From Limnomonas spitsbergensis (lineage: Eukaryota; Chlorophyta; Chlorophyceae; Chlamydomonadales): DNA of 64,000 bases. The notes beneath the pieces were generated by a model that did not search any database, was not told the DNA's origin, and saw only the letters and a list, made by a program, of their open reading frames with translations. Shown here piece by piece: positions 18,501 to 28,565 of this stretch. The stretch covers positions 3,224,001 to 3,288,000 of the forward strand of contig JAYJMM010000123.1 in NCBI GenBank assembly GCA_037349105.1, written 5' to 3'. The translations under genes and the position numbers were made by a program. How positions within the stretch are numbered: the first letter of the stretch is position 1; each line of letters opens with the position of its first letter.

Positions 18501-21500
18501 AGCAGAGGGGGGTGGAGGCGACGGCGAGCACGGCCAGAGCAGCTCTGGGGGATTTGACAGTGAAGAGGATGATGATAGCTTGCCGCCGTCGCCGCGGACA
18601 TCTATTAACAGGTGCGCCCAAGTTGTGTTTTTGCGTAGGAAGCTGTGTGTAAGGGCGTCAGTTGGTTGGGGTTAGGGCCACACACGATGGACCTGCCAGC
18701 TTTACGTACATGTGACCTTCGGTGTGTGGCAGGGCGGGCTCTACCCGGGCGTTTCATGGCACGACTTTACCCGGGATGGGTTGTACCTGGGCATATCTGG
18801 GCCTAGGTGTACCCGGGCGCTGATGCCCCCTCAACGTAGTGTAAATGAATCATGGCGCCCCGCCTGGTGTGCGATTGCCGAGATCTCCTCGTATGATGGA
18901 CGAGGCTTGTGATGTGGCTCCCTTCCAGCAGAAGTAAGTGGTTTTGTGCTGTAGGAGGGACTGAATGAGCATGGAGGAGGGCATTACTAAGGGGCGTTTT
19001 TTTGCAGAACCCTCAGGTTCTGTGTGGAAACCTCATATGTTTGGCTTCTTGATTGCTTTGAATGTTTGTGTTGCTGCGTGATGCTCATCATGTTGCAGGA
19101 GTGCTGCGACGTGGGTCAGGCCGAAACCGGTAGTGCTTCCTTTACACCTTGAACGACTGCATTGCCGCAGGACGTACAACATGCTGCAGGAGTGCCGCAG
19201 CGTGGATGAATTCGAAAAGATAAACCGGATCAGCGAAGGCACTTATGGAGTGGTATACAAGGTGTGTGTGAGCGCTGGGGGCCTAGGGGTAGGGTGGTCC
19301 CTGAGGTTGGGTGATCACGTAGGTACCAGGTAGGGTGGTCCTTTGGCCCTGGAAAATTGGTGATCATGTGGGCAGTAAGGACTAGGTAGAGTTGTCCAGG
19401 GGCTTTAGGCGTCTCTGTTGGTATTATAATGTCCCAACTGGACCCAACCTGGCCGTGGGTCTGACCTAGGGACTATACGTGAGACGTGGGGAGTGGGGAA
19501 TGTGATCGGACCTTCAAGAATGTTGCCAGATTATAATTGGAGTATGATAGTTGTGCATGCCTTCCAAATGAACCAGTCCTGCCGCCTTTTGAGGGACCCC
19601 GAGTCCCCTACTCCCTGCTAAGGTTAGGCCCACGAGCAATCGACCAAATGGGCTGCTGTCTAGCCCCTGCTTTGAAGCTTAATGATTTGCTCTGCCTCTC
19701 ACACAACCCTGACCTGCCTCCTTAAGAATGTCCCCTGCTTCTCGTTGTGTACGCAGGGATGCAAAAAATCGACCTCCAGGGTTGTTGCCAGGCTTCATGT
19801 TTTTTCCTGCCTCTCACACCACCCAGCTCTGCCCCCTCGTGCAGTTTTGAGTAATGACTGACCGCTGCTGCCCTGTTGGAGCTCAGGCCCGCGAGAAATC
19901 CACCGGCCGCTTGGTCGCCCTCAAGCGAATCAAGATGGAGAAGGAGAAGGATGGCTTCCCTGTCACCAGCATCCGGGAGATCAATGTGCTGCTCAACTTC
20001 CACCACCCCAACATGGTGCATGTCTCGGAGATTGTGATTTCCTATCGGTAAGGCCTGCGAGGAAGACTTACTTGTGGAATGCCGGGATATTGAGGTTATC
20101 GTCTCACATAATCTTGCGTCTTAAATGGCCGGGATAAGAGGGTGATGTTTTCGGTTATGAATCCAAGGTACCCTACTTGAACTTCAGTTGATACTGAGCC
20201 CTGGAATACGGGGGGGGGTCTGTTCTCATTTGCATTGTGGCTCCCCAGTGCGCTCACCCACCCTCCAGGGACATCCACCGAATAATTAGATCATTATGGA
20301 CGCAGAGATGATGGACCATGGTCTAGAGGGCCTTGCTACCTGCACTGGTCGTTTAATCCTCCCTAAACCCTGCACCTTTTCCAGGAACCCTGACCACATC
20401 TTCATGGTCATGGAGCTGATGGACCATGACCTCAAGGGTCTCATGGAGCCCAAGGGACGCCTGACGCGCCCTTTCAGCATCGCGGAGGTCAAGTGCCTGA
20501 TGCTGCAGCTGCTGCGCGGAACCAACTTCATGCACGAAAACTGGGTCCTGCATAGAGACCTGAAGCCAGCAAATATTCTGTACAGCTCAAAGTGAGAGGG
20601 ATTGGGGGTCAGGGGGGTAGGGCCTGCAAAGGTACGTGTCAGGGATTTGCGAAGGTGCGTGTGGATGCGGTGCAGACTTCATGCGCGTCTTGTGGTGACT
20701 GCCTGGGGACGTCAAGATGGCTGATCTTCTGTTTAGTATTAAGTCAGAGGTGTGTAGGTGTCAGGCTGCGTTTAGACGGGTTGCAGGCAAATGCGACGAG
20801 GATGTAACCCAGTACCGCCGAATGCCAGCAGCTGTAAGTGAGAGGGTGGGGGTGTGAAGCTGCATCCTGACAGGTTAAGGAAGCATGCCCATTGCCCATG
20901 CGTCTAAAATGCCGCAACATCTGTTTATTGCGATGTGTGGGGACACCCGAGCCTACTAGCTCAAACAGTGAATTTACGGGCCAAGACGCTCGGTGCCAGC
21001 CGAACTTACTCCGGCGGTTTCTGTGCCTTATTTTTGCCTAGGCCCAGCTTCCTGCTCCCAGCTGTTGAGCTCCTGCTCCCAGCTCTCTGCCGATTGACCT
21101 GGTCGTCTGGTAATTGGTGGCTCAAGAAAAGCTCCGGCATTGTCTTCCTTTCTTCTAGCTGTCACGCTTGTGGTAGTGGAGCCGCTTGTATTGATATCTC
21201 AGGGTGTACAACAGTGTCAGTTCAATCATGCTCATGTTTTGATATTTGTGTGTTTCCGAGTAAACTCTTAAGTGCCAGATGCATCTTGCTCTTGTGTCGC
21301 GCCCTTGGCGACACCAGCTTTGGTGCGACCAAGAGCGTTAGTTCCTCCTGCGACTGTAGCACCTTGTCTGAGGCGCCTTGCCCATGCACCTTGACTGCGC
21401 AGGAGCAAGCTCCCAAGCTGCAGCACCACGGCTGAGATCTCTTGCCCGTGCATTCTGTCTACGCAGGGGGGAGCTTAAGATCTGCGACTTTGGTCTGGCC

Positions 21501-23903
21501 CGGCAGTACGGCTCGCCACTCAAGCCTTACACGCAGATGGTGGTCACTCTGTGGTATCGCTCGCCAGAGCTGCTGCTCGGAACCAAGACCTATTCAACGG
21601 CAGTCGACGTGAGTGCCACTAGAACCTGTTCAGACAGGAGGACCTATTGAATGGCAGTGGATGTGGGTGTTGCGAGCACCCATGTCCATACTAGGAGTCT
21701 GGGACCTACTCTACAGCAGTTGATGTGGTGTGGCGAGGGCCTATTGAACGTCACTTGATGTTGGCGCTGCGAGGACCTGTTTGAGGGCAGTTGATTTGGA
21801 TGCCGCTAGAGGAAGCAGGGCACCATGTCCCCTTCAGCTGCGACCCTCAGTCCTCCTGCTCGCCCTTTAACCTCTCGCTTGCCAGAGCTGCTGCTCGGAA
21901 CCAATCTGTATTTAGGAGCTCTTGATGTGGGTGCCCGCCTCAAACCCTATATCCATTTGCACAGGTTCAGTGCATGCATTTGCATTGCTCCATATAGCCT
22001 CCTTGCATTCCCATTGATAGGCTTGAATGCCTCATCGGACACTTAGCTGTTTACTATGATGCTGACATGCTCCTCAATATTATTATTCCTGATTCCAGCT
22101 TCTGTGATCTGCTTGAAAGTTCTTTGTTGAAGCGGTTCTTTATTTGAGCGGTCGACATGTAAAGATTTCTGATACCGTTTCCCCCTGATAGATCTGGTCG
22201 GTGGGTTGCATCATGGGCGAGCTCCTTCTGGGTGCGCCCGTGTTCCCCGGTCAAAGTGAGCTGGACCAGCTAGACAAGATCGTCTCGCTGCTGGGCACGC
22301 CGAGCGAGGAGATGTGGCCGGGCCTCAAGGCGCTGCCCAACTTTGGGAAAGTGGTGCTGAAGCAGATGATCTCACAGCTGCGCAGCAAGTTTCAGGTGGG
22401 CAGTTCTGGATCAGGTCGCCGGATCTAGATGCAGTACATGCCGCTTTTTATGAAGTTATACTCGATACTTGTATGTCGGACTAGGGCCGAGGGGCCTTGT
22501 TCAGCATTCCTTGCTGTTTGGGCCGCTGACAAGAGTCTGGGGGAAATTGGGCATAGGTCAGTCAAGTTGTGGTCCCCATCAGCCCATGTCTGGCTGCCTG
22601 GAGGGCCCCCAAAGTTGGTGTAGGGCTTACTAAAATGAAGACTGGCACATGCCAGTTGACATGCGTGATTGGCCACGTAAGAAGCTCGTGCAGCTTTTAG
22701 ACTTGCAAGCGTTAAAAGGCACTAGCCACCGGGGGAGGAGGACAACTGATAAGTTTCAGTTACGCTGCTACCAGAACCCTCTCTCTTTCTCTTATATTAT
22801 GTGCAGTATAGATGTGCCTTACGTAAGGCCTGTCACTTGTTAGTACTGTTCATGGGGCGCCAAGACACGCCTAGGCTATGGCTCCATAGATATTATGCCC
22901 GGCCGTCTAAATCCCTTTCCAGAAACTCCATCCCCACTCCTGCGGCTGCATTTCAGAACTCGTTTGGTGGCGCTGTGGTGACTGAGGCCGGATTTGAATT
23001 GCTGAGCCAGCTACTGGCCTGGGACCCGGAGAAGCGTATCTCCGCAGATGCAGCGCTAAAGCACAGGTAAGGAAAAAACAGGGGAGTGGGGAGAAACTGG
23101 GAATGGTGAGGAATGCTCAGCAGTTGCCGGGCTGTGTCATGAAGGCACAGAGGGGGAGTGTGGGAAACAGCAGGACTGTGTCTTGAATCTGCATTGGGAG
23201 CGTCCTCTGCGTGAAGGCATTGGCGTGATTTGTTGTTCGGTCAAAGACTGCCCATACTCCTGGGCCTTCCACCTTAGCACCAAAGGTTTGGGTGTTGGGC
23301 TTCACCCCCAATTGATTTCCGAGGCCTTCCAACTCGGCTTTTTGGGACTAGCCGCAGCTAGACAGGTTGGGATAATTCGGGTTGTCTGGATTCTTGAGCC
23401 ATGCTCTACTTGAGCTTACCTCTCGGTATGACAGTCGTGTGCGCCGGAGAAATCCTGTATGAACTGTGCAGTTGCAGTGGGATCGAGCCTGTCCCGAGTG
23501 TGACAGGGTTTCTTTATCCCCCCGACCTCTTGACTATGCCTGGGATGTTAAAGATTTGTTTTCCCTAGGGGGGCGGATCCACTTCTTCGACAACGTGAGA
23601 GCCCTAAATGCCCCACCCGATATACATGGCAGTGGGGAACCTTAACTTTGTCCCTTCTCTTCCACTAGCTCACTTCACATTTTGTTTGTCCCCTCTATCT
23701 TTCAGTCTGCTATTTTCATGTTTTTGTTTGCTTGTTTGACCCACCCATTCTCTTCATATATTTCGCTTGTTTGGCCCCCACTCTCCCCTGCTCTCACCCG
23801 TTTGTATGTTTGCTGGTGCCCTACTGCTTGCAGATGGTTCAGCGAGGCGCCGCTGCCTCAGAAGCAAGAGTTGATGCCAACCTTTGCTGCCCGGAGAGAG
23901 TGA
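15598..23903 (+). CDS. CDKG: Cyclin-dependent kinase of the CDK11/CDKG (PITSLRE) class
   Basis: CDK11/CDKG kinases couple cyclin L to pre-mRNA splicing and transcription in the nucleus. Exons: 15598-15812, 15920-16037, 16183-16289, 16441-16808, 17846-17974, 18434-18611, 19171-19261, 19887-20047, 20385-20591, 21467-21608, 22192-22395, 22957-23066, 23834-23903. Phases agree, about 699 residues. Residues 1-370 are low complexity: Arg/Asp-rich, then GQSPSK/GQSPSQ repeats, then acidic. The kinase domain follows [13 protein letters not shown]: loop EGTYGVVYK, Lys415, helix FPVTSIRE (PITSLRE counterpart), HRDLKPAN (Asp514), DFG (Asp532), T-loop Thr552 in [21 protein letters not shown], and C-terminal [13 protein letters not shown]. 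All catalytic residues are present. Kinase exons are confident; the N-terminal exons (15598-18611) rest on frame and phase only. Introns around kinase exons carry degenerate copies of the exon edges. TGTAA at 24307 may be the poly(A) signal. Confidence 0.93.
19090..19128 (+). repeat. Degenerate copy of kinase exon 7 start, 93 bp upstream of that exon
   Basis: ATGTTGCAGGAGTGCTGCGA, then CGTGGGTCAGG..CGAAA, aligns without gaps to exon sequence ATGCTGCAGGAGTGCCGCAG, then CGTGGATGAAT..CGAAA at 19183. About 28 of 39 positions match by eye. The copy lies in the intron and would not be spliced in phase. Confidence 0.7.
19289..19400 (+). repeat. Imperfect tandem repeat inside the intron after kinase exon 7
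   Basis: TAGGGTGGTCC followed by GGTGATCACGTAGGTACCAG repeats as TAGGGTGGTCC..GGTGATCATGTGGG, with a third partial unit (TAGAGTTGTCC). Unit length is about 55-60 bp. Confidence 0.6.
19626..19830 (+). repeat. Two degenerate upstream copies of the start of kinase exon 8
   Basis: Exon 8 begins (with the acceptor) CAGGCCCGCGAGAAATCCAC. AGGCCCACGAGCAATCGACC at 19626 and CAGGGATGCAAAAAATCGAC at about 19755 are diverged copies. Both are followed by CTGCCTCTCACAC-containing sequence (19697 and 19807). The spacings 19626, 19755, 19885 are near 130 bp, so the real exon edge is the last unit of a degenerate tandem array. Confidence 0.7.
20296..20360 (+). repeat. Degenerate copy of kinase exon 9 in the preceding intron
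   Basis: The intron translates as [13 protein letters not shown], then CTGRL, against exon 9 [13 protein letters not shown], then PKGRL. DNA similarity is evident across GATGATGGACCATG. The copy ends about 25 bp before the exon-9 acceptor at 20384. Confidence 0.75.
21290..21430 (+). repeat. Degenerate upstream copies of kinase exon 10 start and its acceptor
   Basis: CTTGCCCATGCACCTTGACT, then GCGCAGGAGCAAGCT (21377-21412), parallels CTTGCCCGTGCATTCTGTCT, then ACGCAGGGGGGAGCTTAAG (21441-21480), which is the real acceptor and exon start. The spacing is 64 bp. A weaker third unit lies around 21290-21360 (GCGCCCTTGGCGACACCAGC). Confidence 0.6.
21636..21940 (+). repeat. Degenerate downstream copies of kinase exon 10 end and its donor
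   Basis: Exon 10 ends GACCTATTCAACGGCAGTCG, then AC with donor GTGAGTGCC. Diverged copies start near 21641 (GACCTATTGAATGGCAGTGG), 21703, 21738 and 21774. A longer copy at 21879-21935 repeats CCAGAGCTGCTGCTCGGAAC, the part of the exon coding PELLLGT. None would maintain frame if used. Confidence 0.75.
22540..22660 (-). repeat. Dispersed SINE/MITE-like repeat, inverted copy in a kinase intron
   Basis: It shows GGTCAGTCAAGTTGTGGTCC, then CATCAGCCCATG, then GGCTGCCTGGAGGG. This is the reverse-complement order of the family core (GGACCAAnnctTGACtgGcC). Edges are approximate. Confidence 0.4.
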
Positions 23904-25286
23904 GCTGACGGAATGGAGACACATGGCCGTGTGTGTGCAGCTTTTGTCTCATACCTCCGGAAAGGTTCCGTCTTACTCTTTGTTTGGCAGGGATAGTGTC
24001 GCCCCTAGTGTCGCGGAGGTTTTTCATGCGACCCCGCCTATTTTCTCTCTCCACCGATGGTAGAATTTCTGGATATGTTTGTCTGTTGAAGAGTCAAGGG
24101 CTGGCATAGTATCACTTTCATTTCCGTTTTCTCAAAGCGAATCTTGAAGAATCTCTACAACTTTCAATGATTACGTTCCATAGATCTTGACCCCTTCATG
24201 CGCCGTTCGAAACATCAGCTTATGCCCATGATCCTGATGTGGCCATGTACTTCAATACATGTATGACGCCCATGCGGCCGAGCCGTTTTTTAGCAGGGCC
24301 CAGAGGTGTAACGTCCTTCACTTGTGTGAGGCCACTTCAAGCTACAAGTCAGCCCACAGGACTGGAACCACCCTAGGGTCAGGTGACGAGCTTCCACGAC
24401 GAAGGGAGGGTGTTGCTACAACACCTTCCATAAGGTCACATGCCCGAGTCCAGCTGCATTTAAGATAAATTCGGGTCATACAATGACTTCGCCACCAGAC
24501 CGGATAGCAAGGCTCCATCTAGACAGCTGCGAACACTTCTAGGGCTATCGCACATCATAGGGCCTGCAAGTGAATAAGTGACATGACGTCAACGTTTTGA
24601 AATGAAGGCATATAGAATCGGAAAATGAAGGCATCTAGAGAGCGCCTGTGGGAAAATGTGCATTTCTTAGATTCCTGGATGCCTGTCCCTTGCCAGCTAT
24701 GCTTCTTGTGTTAACAGTCTTCAAAAATCGCAAAATGATTGCAGTGCGGAGCGGACTAGATTCAACAAGCTTGTCCCACCTGGCAAGCATTGGACAAGGG
24801 TCACTTATTGGGACCAGCTTTCTCGACAATCTCCCTAAACCATGACATGCCGCTTACTTCTCCCAGTCCAACATGGTGGCAATTACAGCGTACACGTCAT
24901 AAAATAAAAGATACCAGGCATCCAAACACCTGGTGTTGTTGCCAGTACGTGCACTAACCTCGATTCAAATCACCCCCCTGACGGGAAGCACATAAAAAAA
25001 CAATTCAGCAGGCTAGTGGCCTCGCAAGCAATCATTGTTTGCCTGTTTTTTTTTATCTAATTGAGGCTACAGAGACGTTCACGCGGCAATCAATGCTTTA
25101 TGGGACCCGCCGTGGGCTAGCATGTTTTTTGAGTTACCCTACGCTCTCAAGACACGTCGCAATTAAGGCAACTCTGCGCACATCAGCCATTCTCTCCTTC
25201 CTCTCGCACTAGCTTAAGTAAGGCAGGCAGCTTGCGTGCCACGACCGCGCATCCACGCTGCTGCTTGCTCAGCCCGCATGCACCCA
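23904..25286. other. Intergenic region between convergent CDK and RETICULATA-like genes
   Basis: This should hold both 3' UTRs. TGTAA at 24307-24311 reads in the kinase direction. TTACA near 24882, the reverse complement of TGTAA, reads in the RETICULATA direction. No coding sequence with a recognisable domain is seen. Confidence 0.5.
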
Positions 25287-27852
25287 TCATGCATCCATCA
25301 CTCTGCTTGACGGCGCATGGCTCTCAGCTGAGGGTGCGGAAAGATGCTGCTCCACGTCGGCATAACCCTGCATTACCCTCCCCGCTCCCGAACCCTCTAC
25401 CTGTGATACCCCTGTCGGCATCGACTGGAGCTCCATCGGCTCCGCCACTGACTCCCTGCTTGCGTAGCTCACTGGCGACACATACGCCTCAGCCGGCGTG
25501 CCGTCTGCCAATGGCTCGACAGACATCACCGAAGACGATGCAGACACGGACAGCGCAGCTGCCTCGCCCTGCATGGGCGCGGCGACATACACAGCAGCCT
25601 TGGGGACCCTCTTGGAGACCTTCTTGGAGACCTTGCGTGTGCGCACTGGGCGCTGCACCTGCTGGGGCTCTGGAAGCCCCTGCCACCAGGGACGTGAGAG
25701 CTCGCCCACACCCACGCTGGCCACCCGGGCGATCCCCGTGATGCCCAGATACGTCCACAAGAAGTTGGAGTGGCCAAACAGGTAGCGGTCTAGGCCACCC
25801 ATGAACTGGTATCGGACATTGGCGTTGGCAGCAAAAAATGCTGCGAGGCCTCCTGAGCTACGGCCAATGGAGGGGATAGCGATCGAGGGCTCGAACGTGG
25901 GGTCACCAGCGCGCCTGCGAACCTCAACAGCTGCAGTCGATAGGACCGATGTGACTGTGCCAGCCAAGGCGCCGACAGCAGAGAGCTCTGCCATCTTCGC
26001 AAAGAAGCTGCCCACTCGGGCCGTCCGGCTGTAGTTCCTCAAAGGGCCACTAGCGTCAAACACGCAATTGGGCAGGCCATCTAGCATCTGCGGCAGAGAG
26101 TCAGAAGAAATAGGCGTCAGCGACACATGCAGGCTCGAATTGCACAAGAACCTCGAAAAAACCTGAGTTAAGGGTTTACATCTTTCACAAGGCCCCCAAA
26201 CAGAGGTAAACAATCAGCGCATCCCCCCTATGAAAATGAGCCCTATGTCACTCATTGAACAAATTATTTTAAAAAGTGCAGCTGCCCGGCGCACCTGCTG
26301 CCAGGGAAACTTGTGGACTGAGCCGTACGATCGTGATGGCGCCAGAAGCCATACAGTTGCAGCTGTTGCTCCCGCCAAGCCCACTGAGTTGATCAAGGCG
26401 AAGTCCAGCTCATTCTTGAACTTGTCGCCCCTGGCTCGGTACTCATACAGGAAGCTGGCTGAGGCAGCAATAGCAGACTCCATTAACAACTTCTGCGCGA
26501 AGCCCGGGTCTGCCATCAGGCGTCCGACAAACTCCCGTGCCATCTGCATTTTCAGGCAAGGGTTCGTAGGTTGGAAGGATTTCAGGCTAAAGCATAACCA
26601 ATTGCTAACACGGTAAAGGGTGTTTAACAACTCCAGACAGAGTGACTTGAGACCAGCGAAGGTCTTGACACCGGGTCACATACAATAATACAAGGGTTTG
26701 CAGCAGAGGCTTTTTAAAAAGACCATCAGCATGCAAAAACTGCTTGCATGCTGGTGGTTAGTGTTCAGCATTTGTTGCCTCTAGCGTGCGAAAAGTAACT
26801 TTGCATGAGAGGCGCATTTTCTGCTTAGGCATACTTATCCTGCATGGCTGCATGCCCAGGACCTACCGTAGGTGGCAGGTTGCGTGTCACCGTCCTCGTC
26901 ACACTTGGCCGCACGTCCATGCTGAAGAACCGCACCAGCTGTGCTGAGCTGAACAGACCCATTTCCACAGCCCTCCGGATGATCAGCGGCAGGTCGGAAA
27001 CGGTGCGCATCCATTCAGCGAAGACAGCTGCGATGCTGAACTTGTCGAACGACTCGGGGATCAGCGTTCGCAAGAAACCATCTCCCTGGTTCTCACCCTC
27101 GCCGTCACCGTCGCCATCACCATCACCGGCAAAGTAGTCATCATCATCGCCACCATCATCACCACCACCACCTGGATAACACATTCAATCATGCCCACAA
27201 AATTAGGGAGCAGGCCTGAGATGTTCATGCTTATCTTCATGTGCTCAAAAGATGCTCAGCACCAGCACCAGCAGTTACAGCAGTATCAACTAGCAAGGGC
27301 TCATACATGCTCAGAGAGCAGCCCCCCGCACACCCAGGCCTGTAAGCCCAGTCGCACGAAATGCTTACCGTTGTGGTTGTGCTTGCCACTGTCACCACCG
27401 CTGCCTCCATCGTCAAGCTTCGGGCCTTGCACCACTGGCGAGGGCATCACAAAGCTGAGCTTGCTGCGCTCCATGGTTGCTCCCAAACTGCTACCAGAGC
27501 CCATGTCACCCTTCGCCATCATGGTGATGTAAGGCTTCACAGACTCCTCGTGGGACTCCTGAGGGGGAGAACCACAACATGATACTTTGAGCACCTGCTT
27601 CAAGCCTGCTTCTTTCAGACCGGAATGTCACAAGTGTGTAGGTGGGTTCATCAAGATGAAAAAAGTCGGTTCCGGTACTCGGGTTGTGCAATCTGAAATC
27701 TGGCGAGTTGCGACCCGTACCTCGTTAGGATGGAATGCGACGCCGCTGGCAGACACAATGAGAGTCTTACGAGATGATGCAGGAACCGTGCGGGAAGATT
27801 GGGACTTGCGGATTATAGAGGCAGAGCGCAGACCTGACGATGGGCCAAGCAT
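25287..27852 (-). CDS. RETICULATA-related plastid envelope protein (DUF3411), intact copy
   Basis: DUF3411 proteins are plastid-envelope membrane proteins needed for normal leaf and plastid development in plants; their biochemical role is unsettled. Exons on the minus strand: 27852-27721, 27558-27369, 27171-26867, 26543-26295, 26087-25287. Phases are 0, 1, 0 and 0, giving 558 residues. The first 44 residues are Ser/Arg-rich, like a plastid transit peptide. A Gly/Asp tract follows, then FLRTLIPESFDKFS, RLMADPGFAQKLLMESAI, YEYRARGDKFKNELDFALIN (the family's YxARGDxFxxExDF signature), VGALAGTVTSVL and NVRYQFMGGLDRYLF. Several hydrophobic stretches in exons 4-5 would be membrane helices. The ~115-residue tail past PEPQQVQRP is low complexity and basic, then Ser/Ala-rich. 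The 9.35 kb duplication breaks inside exon 4 at 26503-26506; this copy remains whole. Confidence 0.9.
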
Positions 27853-28565
27853 GGTCCTGCTGAGTCCAGCTTCCTACAGGCAGCGGGAAAGGCAGCATAC
27901 GTTATTTCCATATCTATTGAGGACAAACCCTATCACATAGTTCCTTCACACAGGCCAGGTCAGGTGGTGTTTTCGAGAGGTTTCTAGGGTGGGGCCAGAA
28001 GATAGGAAGCTAGGAGGCAGGTTGTGCGAACAGCAAATGGCAGTAATTGATATCATTTAGACACACACCTCACGTGAGTGAGCGACGCCAATGCTCACAT
28101 GAGCTGAGACCACAAGTTTGCGATGTGTCTTGGGTATGAGGGATGGAAGCATAGGCTTTTGCGTAGCCACGCATGACCTTTTGGCCACGCCAAGCCTGCC
28201 GGTGTTCATGCTGCCAATCATTCTTGTGATAAAGGGGTTTGGTGAAGGTCGGTTAAGAAGACAGGAACAGATATACAGAATATATCTGGAGCTGGAGCTT
28301 CTTGTGAAAGAGAGAGCTGAGTCTGGAATCGGCGAACTTGCCTTTGTCTATACCCTAACCCCAATCGCGACGATTCGGGTGGCGGTTGTCACGTCACACG
28401 TGGGGGCCCTAGGAGGGGGGCCTATGATGATTTCACAGAGACAGACAGACAGACGCTCTGTAATCCCGCTTAATAGTACTCATCCCAGCGCTTTACGATA
28501 GTTATCGCCACGCACTCATCCTCTTCTCTCTACCTTTCGCCTTCGGAGGGACCACGAAATTTGTG
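27853..28565. promoter_or_regulatory. Bidirectional promoter, RETICULATA-like (-) and small membrane protein (+)
   Basis: The start codons are 713 bp apart in divergent orientation. CACGTG cores lie at about 28073 (CTCACGTGAGTG) and 28396 (CACACGTGGGGG); these are G-box type sites often linked to light response in plants. A short AGACAGACAGACAG run lies near 28440. No gene was recognised inside, although open frames exist (28118-28501). Confidence 0.5.
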
